A DNA stretch of 64,000 nucleotides from Glycomyces harbinensis (GTDB taxonomy: Bacteria > Actinomycetota > Actinomycetes > Mycobacteriales > Micromonosporaceae), in contig NZ_FNAD01000001.1 in assembly GCF_900101745.1 (NCBI RefSeq), forward strand, positions 682,001-746,000. The letters are read 5' to 3'. The translations under genes and the position numbers were made by a program. Below, one piece after another: positions 25,401 through 35,100 of this stretch; the stretch's first letter is position 1, and every line of letters begins with the position of its first letter. Under the pieces are notes generated by a model. That model worked only from the letters and a program-made list of their open reading frames with translations, made no database searches and was not told where the DNA came from.

Positions 25401-28400
25401 CCCTTGGTGTCCAGGGCCGCGAGGAAGTCCGCGGCGTACGGGTGCCAGAAGGGGTACCAGCGGTGCCCGATCGTGGTGATCGGGACGTGCAGCAGCTGTG
25501 AACCGCCGCTCCCCGAGTACCAGAACGGGACCGTGACGGTGAGCGAGGTGCGCTTGAGCCAGTAGGCCCGCTGGCGGTCCTGGTAGATCACCGGGCTGGC
25601 CGCGTCGTCGTTGTACTGGCGGGTGTGCGGGGCCATGACGAGCTCGGCGGGGATGCGGGCGGCGGTGAGCAGGTGCCTGGTGTCCTCCCAGCCGATCATG
25701 ACGTCGACCGCGGCGCCCTGCGCGGCGAGGCGGCCGTTGGCGAACCGCATCGTCCCGGGCTTGCGCAGCTTCGGGGCGCGCTCGGCGGTGGTGAGGGCCT
25801 TGATGCCCCGGCCCTTCTCGCCGAAGTTGGTCTGCACGTGCCAGTGCGAGTCGGCCCAGAACAGCTCCCCGTCCGAGCGCCGCGTGTAGTTGCCGTACAT
25901 GGGCTTCATCTTGAGGTCGACGACCTCGCCGGTGAACACGAACGACGAGGAGTGCCACGGCCAGTGCAGGATCGAGTAGTGGCGCTTGGTCTGGCGCACG
26001 TGCGAGTCGGAGAACTCGTCGTAGAAGCGCGCGTCGTTGAACTCCGGCGAGGAGGAGATGAACACGTCCATCCACAGCTGGTTGTCGCGCGGGCGCGGCT
26101 TGAGCGTGTAGGAGGAGTGGGGGCGCTGCCAGGGGTGGATGAGCTTCTCACCGCTGGTGCGCCGCGAGGTCCACCCGTCGGGGGTGCGCTCGGACCAGGC
26201 CAGTTCGATCTCCAGGGTGCGGGAGGGATCGGAGGTGGTCGCGGGCGAGTCGGTGAGCTTCGCGGGGGGCTGGCGCTTGGGCTGCTGGGTCTTCTCCTCG
26301 AACTGGAGCCAGAACAGGTGGAGGCGGCCGCGGTAGACGACGGGCTGGACCTGCTCGGAGGCGATGTCGACGTCGATGCGCTCCCAGCCGGTCCACTCCC
26401 CGTAGGCCACGTCGAGGCTGCGGTAGTGGCAGTGGTCGGGCTGGGAGGCCGAGCGGGCGACCACGTGGAGCCGGTTGGACGAAGCGGACTGCTCGTGGTA
26501 GATCCCCAGGGTCTTCATGTGCGCGACCTCGGCGAGCTTGCGCAGGTAGTCGCGGTAGGCCTTCTCGGCGTTCGCGTCCGTCAGCTCCCCTTGGGAGAGC
26601 TGGTCCTCCATCTCCTTGAAGAACGGGGTCTTGTCGTCGCGCAGTTCGGCCTCGATCCAGTTCTCGGGGTAGAGGAAGACCTTCCGGTTGGCCTCCCAGA
26701 GGCGGTAGCCGCTCATCCACTCCCACTGGCTCCACGAGTCCAGGGAGGCGGTGTCGGCGGTCTGGGCGGCGGTGATGCGCACCAGGGGCTGCTCGAGGTT
26801 GAGCAGGCAGCGCTGGGCGAACATCTGCACGGCGCCGATGGCCTGCTTGATCCGCGAGGTCTGCTGGACGGGCATCATCTCGGTGTCGAGCAGGAACCAG
26901 CGCTGGAGGTCGGCGGTGTCCTTCCAGTGCTTCGGGTTCGCCCATTCGCGGCCCTCGGCGGTGATCGTCTCGGGGGTGTTGCGCAGGGAGTGCTCGACGA
27001 GGTAGGCGGTGAGGGCGTCGCGGCGGGCCTCGCGCAGGGGGTCCTGGAGGTCGGGCATGAGCGCGAGCCAGGCGCCGGTGTCGTACTTGGCCTTCATGGT
27101 CTGGCGCAGGTGCTCGGTCGCGAGGCGCTGGGCGCCCCCGGCGTCGGCGTCGCGGTCGACCCATTCGAGGGCGTCGGCGGCGGGGACGCCGAGGCGGCGC
27201 AGGGCGTCGGCGGCCGCGCGGGCGCGGACGAGGTTGTCCACGTCGGTGTAGAAGGCCGGGTCGTCGCCGTCGAGGCCGGCGAGGTCGGCTGCGGCCCAGC
27301 CGGTCAGGGCCGTGACGGCGTCGCGGACGTCCGCGACGGGGTCGCCCGCCGCGGCGGCGTCGAAGACCTCGGGCCAGCCGGTGGTCTCGGGCCTGGGGTA
27401 GCGGTAGCGCAGGCCGAGCCAGGAGGCGAGGTCGCGCCACAGCTCCAGCGGGAGCGCGGCGTCGCCGGCCTTGACGGGGAGCGAGCCCGGGTGGAGCCAG
27501 CCGAACTCGGCGGCGCGCTCCATCAGCCACGGCAGGTCCTGGGCGTCGATTCGCATGCGCCGCACCAGGTAGGCGGACTTGTGCAGCAGCCGCCAGGCCT
27601 CGAAGAGCTCGGGGAAGAGGGCTTCGGTGAGGAGGTTGACGTACGCGCCCTCCTCGTCGGCGGCCATGAGGTCGGGGTTCGCGAAGACCTCCCACAGGGC
27701 CCCGGCGGGGCGCAGCAGGTCCAGGAGCGTGACGGCCTGCTCGTCCGGGAGGGAGAACGTGGCCGCGACGGTGGCCGCGATCTGCCCGTTCACCTCTTCG
27801 GCGGGGGTGGTCCGCAGGGACTCGCGCAGGGCGCCGAGCTGTTCGGCGATGGACTCGGCGCGCTGGCCGAACGGGGCGTCGGGCCGGTCGTTGAGGAGCC
27901 AGTCGACCTCCCCCACGGTGAGGCCGGAGGCCTTGACCTCGGCGTGGCGGTCGGCGAACCGGCCGGTGGCGCCGGGCTCGGCGAACGGGTCGGGGATGTC
28001 GGCGGTGAGGTCGGTGAGGGCGAGCAGTTCGCTCACGGGCAGGCGAAGGGCGTTCGCGAGCGTGACGTACCGCAGCGGCACGGTCAGGTCCGCGACGGTG
28101 AGGTCGGGCCCGGTGCGCGCGAGCAGGAGCGCGAGGTCGGCGTCCCCGACCTGCCAGGCCGCGGCGAGCGCGGGGAGGTGCGCGGCCATGGGTTCGGTGC
28201 CCGGCAGCGGGAGGGCGAACGCGGGGTCGAGGGGGTCGAGGAGGTTGGGGTTGGCGAACAGGTCGGCGTAGGGCGAGCGGGTGTCGTCGGGTCCCGGTTC
28301 GGTGCTGATGGGCGCGTATAGGACCAGGGCCTGCTCGGGGGTCAGGCGCAGGCGCTCGGCGAGTTCGTCGAAGGCGGCGAGGCGGCGCAGGGCCTGGGCG

Positions 28401-31400
28401 TCGAGGGCGCCGGCGGCGAGGCCGGGGGCGCGCAGGAGCCGGTCGAGTTGGCGCGGGGACCAGGAGGTGTGGCGCCACAGGCGGATGAAGCGGTGGAGGC
28501 GGTCGTAGCGGGTGGGGTCGAGTCCGGTGAGGGACTGCTCCTCGAGCCGGCAGGTGCCTTCGGGGCGGCTGAGTTCGATCGGGCCGCCGGTGTGGATCCA
28601 CTCGGTGTCGAGGAGGTCGAGCAGCTCGGTGTAGTCGATGCCGGCGTGGTGGAGGAAGGGCAGGACGCCGACTTCGTCCTCGGTGGTGTCCAGGCCCCAG
28701 ATCTGGTCCTGCGCGGCCGGTGCGGGGGCGGCGACCGTGACGAGCTGCACATCGAGTGTGGACAGTCCGAAGTACTCGCCCGCGGCGGAGGTGCGGGCGG
28801 CGGGGGTGGCGGGGCCGAGGAGGCGCATGAGCTCGTGGCGGGGGACGCCGAGGTGGGCGAGGATGACCCGGGCCTCCTCCTGCCAGGCGTTGAAGGCGCC
28901 GCGGAGGGGGAAGCGGGCGGCCTTCACGGTCTCGTAGGCGGCCGCGCGGAGGTGTTCGGGGACGGCGCGCAGTTCGGCGGTGGTGCGGGTGGTCTGCGGC
29001 TGCGCGGCGGGGGCCCCGGCGGGGACGGCGCGTTCGAGCAGCTCGTTGACGAGGTCGATGTAGGGCAGGGTCGTGTTCGTGTTGGGGCAGTTGAGGAGGA
29101 TGTCGTCGATGTCGGGGCGCCGGGCCTGGAGGACTTCGAGGACGGTCGTCGCCGAGCCCGGTTTGGCCGGCCGGGTGCCGAGGAAGCGCAGCAGGTCGGC
29201 GAGGTAGGCGGAGGGCCCGTAGACCGATTCGCAGTGGCTGCACTCGCAGTAGTCGAGGCCGCCGAACAGGAGGGCGAGGTCGGGGACGTCGCCGAGGACG
29301 CCGGTGGCGTCGGCGAGGGTGATGGTCTGGTTCGAGAAGACCTGGAACTGGCCGGGGGCGGTGTCGGACCGGAACGTGGCGAGCTGGGACAGGATGTGGG
29401 CGTAGGAGAGCTGCGCGGTGGAGTAGATGTAGCCGATCGCGGCGTCGCCGACCCCGTCGTGGCCCGAGAGCCTGGCGGCGAGTTCGGCGCGGTCGAGCGT
29501 GGCGATCTGGGCGGAGGAGTGGAGCTTCTCGGTCAGGAGCGCGGCGGCGGCCTTGTGGTCGGGCGCGAGCCGCACGGCCCGCTGCTGGACGCGCATCTCG
29601 GCGTGGAGGTCGGCGTCGATCGCGAGGCTCTGCGCGTGGACGTAGGAGTCGAGCCCGGTGGTCTTGAGTTCGAGGTCGGGGTGGGCGTCGAGGAACGCGG
29701 CGGCCTGGTCGACCAGGACGAGGCCGTGGCCGTCGGTGCGGCCGAGCTCGGCGATGAGCGCGGTGGTCGGGTAGTGGGCGGCGGCGGTCGACTCCAGTTG
29801 GCGCGCATAGACGGCGGCCTGCTCGGCGGGGTCCTCGCCGGGGGTGTCCGCGGGGAAGCCGGCCTCGGCGACGACCTCGTCCCATTCGGCGCTGGACAGG
29901 CCCGCGAGGTGGCGCGGGCTGGTGAGACCGGCCAGGTCGGGGTCGTCGAGGCGCTGCTTGAGGTGCGTCGCGGCGGGCGCGTGCCCGGCGGTGATCGCGG
30001 CGGTCTCGATGGCGGCGGCCACGTCGGCGACCACCGCGTCGCCGCCGAGGTCCCCGGCGGCGCCGGTGAGGTCGGCCCAGAAGGCCTCGTTGGTCTCACC
30101 GTGCCGCAGCAGCAGGGAGGCGACCGTGTCGTAGTGGCCCGCTTCGAGTTTCGAGGAGTCGAGGAGGACCTTGAGGGAGGCGTCGCCGCCGAGGGGCGGG
30201 GCGTCGAGGACCGCGCCGACCGATCGTCCGGTGAGGACGGTCAGCAGGTGCTCCTCGTCGCGGACGAGCGCGATGGGGACGAGGTTGTCGTCGGCGGCGC
30301 GGGCGAGGGCCGCCGCCTGGCGCTCGGGGCCGAGCAGGAGGATCCCGGAGGCGGCCAGCGCGGTGAGCTCGTCGATGCGGGTCCACTCGTCGGTGGCGGT
30401 GAGCAGTTCCTCGGGCAGGGTCGAGGGGAGCCCCTGGGCGAGGAATCCGAAGTAGAGGGCCGCGCCGAGGGCGGGGTCGCCGACGTGCTTCGCGGCGCGG
30501 ACGGACAGGACCAGGCGCATCACCTCGTACTGGGTGAGGCCGGATTCGAGGGCGGCGACGGTGACGTCGTTGCGGTCGCCGTCCTCGACGAGGTCGGTCA
30601 CGCCCATGCCGCCGAGGATCGCGTCGAGGGCGGCCCGCTGGCGCTCGTAGAGGGAGGGGCCGCGGTAGGGGCGGTCGCCGATGGTCTGGTTGGTCCACTG
30701 GATCGGGGTGGGGTTGAACAGGACCCGTGAGCCCAGGGGCGTCTGGTCGGGGCCGGTGAAGGTGGCGATGAGGTGCAGGGGTTTGGCGACCGCGCCGGTG
30801 TCCGGGTCCAGGGGCGGCTCGTAGGGGATGTCGTAGAAGCCGGTCTCGCCGGTGACGCGGGTGGCGATGAGCTCGCCTTCGCCTTTGAGGGAGCGCAGGC
30901 TCAGGCGCACTTGAGCGCCCTTGACGGGGCGCCACAGCTCGTCGCGGACGGAACCGCGCAGGCGGTGGCGCGGGGCGGGGCGCTTGTCGGCGGGCTGGGC
31001 GCTAAGGATCTGGGCGTTGAGGGCCTTGAGGGTGGGCCCGTCGAGCTGCCCGGTGCCGGGCAGTCCCTTGTCGGCCTGGAAGGCGAGGACGGCTTTGCGG
31101 GTGGCCTTGCCGTAGCGGGCCTCGCCGTGCTCGGACATCGGGACGGCGTGTCCGAAGGCGGCGAGGGCGCGCTGGGCGGCGGCGACGTGGCCGCCGCGCA
31201 TGTTGAGCTTGGTCTGGCGCTTGAGGGGTGTCAGGCCGAGGGGGGACTTGACCTTGAGGAGTTTGGCGGGCACCGGTTTGGAGGCGGCGACGGCCTCGAG
31301 CTTGTCCATGGTGGCGAGGTCGAAGCGGCCCGTGGCGGGGAGGCGGTACTTGGCCTGGAAGGCGCGCAGGGCCGCCAGTGTGCCGGGGCCGGGCCGGCGG

Positions 31401-32077
31401 GCGCTCAGCTCCTCGGTGCTGACGGGCACGTCGAGGCTCGCGATCTTCAAGGCGCGCACGAGGGTTCGCTGGGCCTTGCCGAACTGGGTGCGGGAGGTGA
31501 GGCGGTTGCTCAGCGCTTCGGAGCGGAGGCGTTCGAACAGGCCCTCGTCGACCCACCAGGAGACGCCGCGGGTCTTGGTGCGCTGGCGGAACTGCTGGAG
31601 TGCGGCGGCGGTGGTCGCGCCGACTTTGCGTCCGGCGAGTTCGTCGGCGTCGATGCGGTGGCCGAGGGAGGTCAGGAGGCCCTGGATCTTGGCGGCCCGG
31701 TGGGGCGCGTCGGTGAAGTAGCGGTGCTCCAGTTCGCGTTTGATCTGCCCGGCGGTCTCGGGGGTGACCACGCCGGTCTGCACGAGCCCGGCGGTGGCCT
31801 GGAGGCGGCGCACGGCGTCCCTCGTGGAGGGGCCGAAGCGGGAGGCGGCGACTTCGCCGGGGTCGATCTGCTGGCGCAGCTTGGCGAGTGCGGCCTGGAG
31901 GGCGGCCACGGGCTTGCCGGTGGGCGCTTCGGCCTCGCGGGGCAGGCGGATCGCCGTGGTCAGGTCGGGGTCGGTCCCGGGCGGCGGGGGCGCGGTCGTC
32001 TCGACCGGCAGCACGAGCTTGCGGACGGCCTCGGGGCTCCAGAGCCTCTGAACGATGTGCCGCTTGGGCTGGTTCAT
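22451..32077 (-). CDS. Tc toxin subunit A (TcA-like pore and receptor subunit) with extra N-terminal modules
   Basis: A 3208-residue protein, longer than usual TcA subunits (about 2400-2600). Residues 55-355 hold four peptidoglycan-binding-like repeats (for example RYGKATRKAVLAFQADKGLPGTG) and 372-460 a beta-sandwich of the carboxypeptidase-regulatory type (GSVRDELWRPVKGAQV). From about 470 to 1750 come helical shell and ABC-toxin N-terminal regions; near 1790 the neuraminidase-like segment WEWMSGYRLWEANRKVFLYP; near 2680-2720 a hydrophobic stretch likely to be the pore tip; then long coiled helices with KYTNQQLYDWM, YFQAYQIAFDTAMLA and FGYWDSLRKGLLAPERL; and near 2930 the TcB-binding segment (PCVVGPYTSVN). 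No signal peptide. ATG with AGAAGGGA upstream. It follows the TcB-TcC gene by 81 bp. Known TcA pentamers bind target cells and inject the TcC effector. Confidence 0.92.
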   Translation of the reverse strand: MNQPKRHIVQRLWSPEAVRKLVLPVETTAPPPPGTDPDLTTAIRLPREAEAPTGKPVAALQAALAKLRQQIDPGEVAASRFGPSTRDAVRRLQATAGLVQTGVVTPETAGQIKRELEHRYFTDAPHRAAKIQGLLTSLGHRIDADELAGRKVGATTAAALQQFRQRTKTRGVSWWVDEGLFERLRSEALSNRLTSRTQFGKAQRTLVRALKIASLDVPVSTEELSARRPGPGTLAALRAFQAKYRLPATGRFDLATMDKLEAVAASKPVPAKLLKVKSPLGLTPLKRQTKLNMRGGHVAAAQRALAAFGHAVPMSEHGEARYGKATRKAVLAFQADKGLPGTGQLDGPTLKALNAQILSAQPADKRPAPRHRLRGSVRDELWRPVKGAQVRLSLRSLKGEGELIATRVTGETGFYDIPYEPPLDPDTGAVAKPLHLIATFTGPDQTPLGSRVLFNPTPIQWTNQTIGDRPYRGPSLYERQRAALDAILGGMGVTDLVEDGDRNDVTVAALESGLTQYEVMRLVLSVRAAKHVGDPALGAALYFGFLAQGLPSTLPEELLTATDEWTRIDELTALAASGILLLGPERQAAALARAADDNLVPIALVRDEEHLLTVLTGRSVGAVLDAPPLGGDASLKVLLDSSKLEAGHYDTVASLLLRHGETNEAFWADLTGAAGDLGGDAVVADVAAAIETAAITAGHAPAATHLKQRLDDPDLAGLTSPRHLAGLSSAEWDEVVAEAGFPADTPGEDPAEQAAVYARQLESTAAAHYPTTALIAELGRTDGHGLVLVDQAAAFLDAHPDLELKTTGLDSYVHAQSLAIDADLHAEMRVQQRAVRLAPDHKAAAALLTEKLHSSAQIATLDRAELAARLSGHDGVGDAAIGYIYSTAQLSYAHILSQLATFRSDTAPGQFQVFSNQTITLADATGVLGDVPDLALLFGGLDYCECSHCESVYGPSAYLADLLRFLGTRPAKPGSATTVLEVLQARRPDIDDILLNCPNTNTTLPYIDLVNELLERAVPAGAPAAQPQTTRTTAELRAVPEHLRAAAYETVKAARFPLRGAFNAWQEEARVILAHLGVPRHELMRLLGPATPAARTSAAGEYFGLSTLDVQLVTVAAPAPAAQDQIWGLDTTEDEVGVLPFLHHAGIDYTELLDLLDTEWIHTGGPIELSRPEGTCRLEEQSLTGLDPTRYDRLHRFIRLWRHTSWSPRQLDRLLRAPGLAAGALDAQALRRLAAFDELAERLRLTPEQALVLYAPISTEPGPDDTRSPYADLFANPNLLDPLDPAFALPLPGTEPMAAHLPALAAAWQVGDADLALLLARTGPDLTVADLTVPLRYVTLANALRLPVSELLALTDLTADIPDPFAEPGATGRFADRHAEVKASGLTVGEVDWLLNDRPDAPFGQRAESIAEQLGALRESLRTTPAEEVNGQIAATVAATFSLPDEQAVTLLDLLRPAGALWEVFANPDLMAADEEGAYVNLLTEALFPELFEAWRLLHKSAYLVRRMRIDAQDLPWLMERAAEFGWLHPGSLPVKAGDAALPLELWRDLASWLGLRYRYPRPETTGWPEVFDAAAAGDPVADVRDAVTALTGWAAADLAGLDGDDPAFYTDVDNLVRARAAADALRRLGVPAADALEWVDRDADAGGAQRLATEHLRQTMKAKYDTGAWLALMPDLQDPLREARRDALTAYLVEHSLRNTPETITAEGREWANPKHWKDTADLQRWFLLDTEMMPVQQTSRIKQAIGAVQMFAQRCLLNLEQPLVRITAAQTADTASLDSWSQWEWMSGYRLWEANRKVFLYPENWIEAELRDDKTPFFKEMEDQLSQGELTDANAEKAYRDYLRKLAEVAHMKTLGIYHEQSASSNRLHVVARSASQPDHCHYRSLDVAYGEWTGWERIDVDIASEQVQPVVYRGRLHLFWLQFEEKTQQPKRQPPAKLTDSPATTSDPSRTLEIELAWSERTPDGWTSRRTSGEKLIHPWQRPHSSYTLKPRPRDNQLWMDVFISSSPEFNDARFYDEFSDSHVRQTKRHYSILHWPWHSSSFVFTGEVVDLKMKPMYGNYTRRSDGELFWADSHWHVQTNFGEKGRGIKALTTAERAPKLRKPGTMRFANGRLAAQGAAVDVMIGWEDTRHLLTAARIPAELVMAPHTRQYNDDAASPVIYQDRQRAYWLKRTSLTVTVPFWYSGSGGSQLLHVPITTIGHRWYPFWHPYAADFLAALDTKGVDGLVTRKQQSIAPNSETAFSYGPAAGNWIDPTAQGGVDFTRGGAYAAYNWEIFFHAPMLIAAKLTAEHRFEEAMRWYHRIFDPTSTDGPEAPQRYWITRPFFEHDGEDYRRQRIESILGDIGDHLEELRAWKNHPFSPHTVARHRPVAYQKTIVMKYLDNLIGWADQEFRRDTLESINQAVLLYTLAAELLGRRPEKVPPAEREDKSYSRLTEDSALDPFGNQDVAAILEGFAPPLDLTAEPAELEGEPLPHLEVQYFGIPVNDRLLGYWDTVADRLFKVRNGMNIEGVVRRLPLFEPPIDPGMLVKAAAAGADLSSVLSLFTAVDTRYRFPVLAARAVELCAELRALGEKLLRILESRDAEGLALLRASQEVILNQAIEAVRELQGEEAVSSRAALEAGRESVNTRIAHHGSIPRMNGEEIAAVVMESLGLAGNAVSAVMSGIAGGTSLIPDFSIGIAGVGGSPTVSMSIGGSNITGFLSNTAAMINGFAGMLHTGAAMAQTQGRYTREFADHQFNRDLAQNDLSQLEAQILTAAIRERIAAAELENHLQIIADSEAVEEYLRTKYTNQQLYDWMLARVSTVYFQAYQIAFDTAMLAQQSYQFELAEPDASFIQFGYWDSLRKGLLAPERLTNDIRRMESSYMEKNQRNLEIVKHVSLAQVDPLALLALKLTGQAQIQLPEWMFDLDYPGHIRRRLKSVALSVPCVVGPYTSVNCTLSVTNNGVRLDDSVAGGYGDPLAGGDARFWKSPVPTQAIATSHAVNDRGMFELRFDDDRFLPFEGAGAVSEWTLSLPKAHNQFDLASITDVVLHLDYTARAGGPGLIALAEANLDEVLPTSGAALFVLEEQFGTAWHRMLFPDGEGEQELVFDLTAEHLPFWAKVRAASGPVTVSAADLVLDTVHTDAFTVDWRLPGQMSAAEAPGANDPGFGGAPHSSIAPTPAPAMLGEWRLRLKRAVAADYRSLLPEDVRRAYLLVQFDIG

Positions 32078-32158
32078 GTTGTGTCCCTTCTGTACTGCGG
32101 CGGTCCCTGATTGGATCTCGCAAGACGTGCGCGGTCGCTTCCCTGATGGATGGCGCGG

Positions 32159-35100
32159 TCACCACCACTCGAACATGCGTCCCACTCCGTAGACGCCGGC
32201 CGCGACGCCCGTGACGATGCCGATCCCGATGAGCACGGGCGAGCCGACGACGCACCCGATGGCGAGCGCGACCCCGCCGACGGCGGCGGCCGCGTTGAAC
32301 CCGAAGGAGGTCCAGTCCCCTCGCTGGTAGTCCTCGTAGGCGAGGTAGCCGGAGATGAGCGCTTGGGCCGCGCCGCCCGCGACTCCGGCCACGCCTCTGG
32401 CGACCCCGGCGAAGCGGGCGAGGTTCTGCGAGTGCAGGGCCGGTCTGGCGAGGGCGGCGCGGGCGCCGATGTAGCTCGCTCCCGCGAGCGCCTCGGTCGC
32501 GGCGAGGCCGTACGCGCCATTGCGGACCCTGTCGTCCTCGATGCTCGATGCGCCCCAGGCGGTCAGCGCGGGTCCGGCGAACATGAGCGCGCCGCCGCCC
32601 CAGCGCATCCCGGTTCGCAGGCGGGGGCTGTTGGTCCAGTGGGTGAGGTCGGCGGTGCGCGCGACGCCGCCGGCCGGAACGTCTTCGAGCGCTCCCGCGG
32701 CGCGGGCGGCGTCGTCGATGTGCCTCGCGCTCGTGCCCTGCGAGCCGTTGATGCTCTGGGGCCAGTAGCGGTGGTCGATCCGGCGGACGAACTCGCCCGC
32801 GCGCCGGATGATGTGCTGGAGTTCGACCATGTGGTCGACCTGGTTCGCCCGGGAGCGCAGGCCGCCGCCGCGGACGTTGAAGTCGTCCGCGAGCCCCGCG
32901 TTGGCGGCGCGGATGTCCCCGGTGCGCGCGCCTTTGCCGGTGGCGCCGGGGCGGACCGAGCGCATCCCCACGCCGCGGTCGAGTTGGATGCGCTGCTTGT
33001 AGGCCCTGATCTTGGCGGGGTCGAAGTTGTCCGGGACTTCGAGGGTGGGCCCCGGGGGGCCGGCTCGGAAGCCCTCGCGTCCGAGCCCTGAGGCGCCGGT
33101 GCCCAGGCCCGAGGAGGAGCTCTCGCCCTCGCCGGTGTCGCCCTCGCCGGTCTCGGTGTCGCCTCCGGCGCCGCTGTCGGCGGCGCCGGTTCCGGTTCCG
33201 GTCCCGGATCCGGTCCCTGTGGCGCCCTCCGCGCCCGCGGCTCCCTCGGCGCCTTCGCCGTCGCCCTCTCCGGTGCTGCCGGACGGCCGGACGACCATCC
33301 AGGAGCCGTTGACGAAGTAGTTCTGGTAGTTCTGGGGGGTGACGTTGGGGTCCCACTCGTATCCGGGGATGCCGTTGGCGAGCGCTTGGACTTCCGCGAA
33401 GGTCTCGGCGCCGGTCACCGGCGTCTCCCGGACGACCACGGGGCGCGCGTCGGCGGGGGGATGGTCGTCGGTGCCGTTCGGGTCGATCCGGCCGGAGGGG
33501 TCGTTGGAGCAGTAGGCGTAGAGGTTCGGGCCCGCGCCCGTCCCGATCGGGTCGGCGCTGATCCAGCGGCCGAGCCAGGACGCGTAGAGGCGCGCGCCGT
33601 AGTCGTAGAGGCCGGTCTCGTCGTCGCGCTCCTTGCCGTGGAAGCGGTAGCGCTTGAGGCTGAGGTCGGTGCCGGGCCTGGCGGAGCGGTAGGCCGTGGA
33701 GCCGTAGGGGTGGTACTCCTCGTAGGAGATGACCGCGCCTCCGGCGTCGGTCTCCAATGTGGCCGAACCGATGTGGTTGCCGTACTGGTAGCGGACGACG
33801 GGTGTGTTCAGCGGCGCGCCGTCGCCGCCGGCGGTGTCGAGGACGAGCGTGTCCGCCTGCGCGAACCGGCCGGCGTCGTCGGCGAGGTGGACGGTGCGCC
33901 GCTCCAGGCGGAGGGTGCCGTTCATCCACTCGCGGTAGATCTCCACGGCGCCGAGGTAGCGCCGTTCGGTGCGCAGGCCGCCGAGGTGCTGCACGACTTT
34001 GCGGGAGCGGCCGCCGCCGCCGGTGTGGCGGTAGTAGGCGGTGCCTCCGCCGCCGAGGTCGGCTTCGCGCAGCTGGTCGTTCCAGTTCCAGTGCAGCTGG
34101 GCGAGGTGCGGGGCGGAGGTGAGGTTCCCGTAGTCGTCGTAGGTGTAGGCGTGGCTGTAGGGCCCGTCGGGGTCGTCGGCGGGGACGCTGGTGGCGGTGA
34201 GGCGGTTGCGGCGGTCGAGGGGGTCGGTGTCGTGCGCGTAGCGGTAGCGGCGGGTCCAGGCGCCGCCGTTCGCGATGTGGCGCATGGCTTTGAGGTTGCC
34301 GAGGTCGTCGTACTCGTATTCCTGGCGGTAGAGGCGGACGGCGGCGGTGTCGTTGGGGTGCGGGAGCGGGGCGCCGACGGCGTCGGCGGGACCGGTCTGC
34401 TGGCCCGCGGGGATGCCGGCGTGCTCGCGCCCGGAGGCCTGGACCAGTTGGCCGAGCGCGTCGTGGCGGAAGCGCATCCGGGCGGGGACGAACGCGCCGT
34501 TGAAGAACAGGGCCTGCTGGGCGGTGTCCTCGGCTTCGGCGAGGTGCCCGGCCGCTTCGTAGGCGTAGTGGAGGTGCTGGGCGGCGTCCGGCGACCCCTC
34601 GGCGGCGGTGCGGATCTCGGTGACCTTGAGGTTCAGCGGATCGTAGGTGTAGTCCGTGGTGAGGCCGTTGCCGTAGCGGGCGACGGTGCGCCGTCCGAGG
34701 GCGTCGTACTCCTGCCCGGCCATGAAGGTGGCGACGGGCCCGGTGCCGCCGAGCCGGGCGCCGAGTTCGGCGAGCCGGTTGGCCTCGTCGTAGGCGGGGG
34801 TGATGACGGTGCCGTCGGCGAGGACGGCGGTGGTGGCGCGCCCCAGGGCGTCGAAGGCGCCGCCGGTCTCGACCTGGTCCGCAAGGGGTTCGAGGAGCGG
34901 GGCGGCGGCGGCCATGACCAGCTCGGGGTCTTCGATCCCGTCCAGGATCGACCAGTCGGGGTCGGCGGTCCAGTCGGCGCAGAACCGCCGCAGGACCCGC
35001 AGCGGGTTGCCCTGGTGGTCGTAGCGGTCGAAGCTGACCGCGCCGCCGGAGTCGAAGACCATGTGGGTGCGCCCGGTCAGGTTCCGCTCGGCCGCTTCGG

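Noticed and set aside
25625..28321. Long open frame opposite the TcA gene
   Set aside because: Same reason: biased composition, no domain, and fully covered by a strong gene on the other strand.
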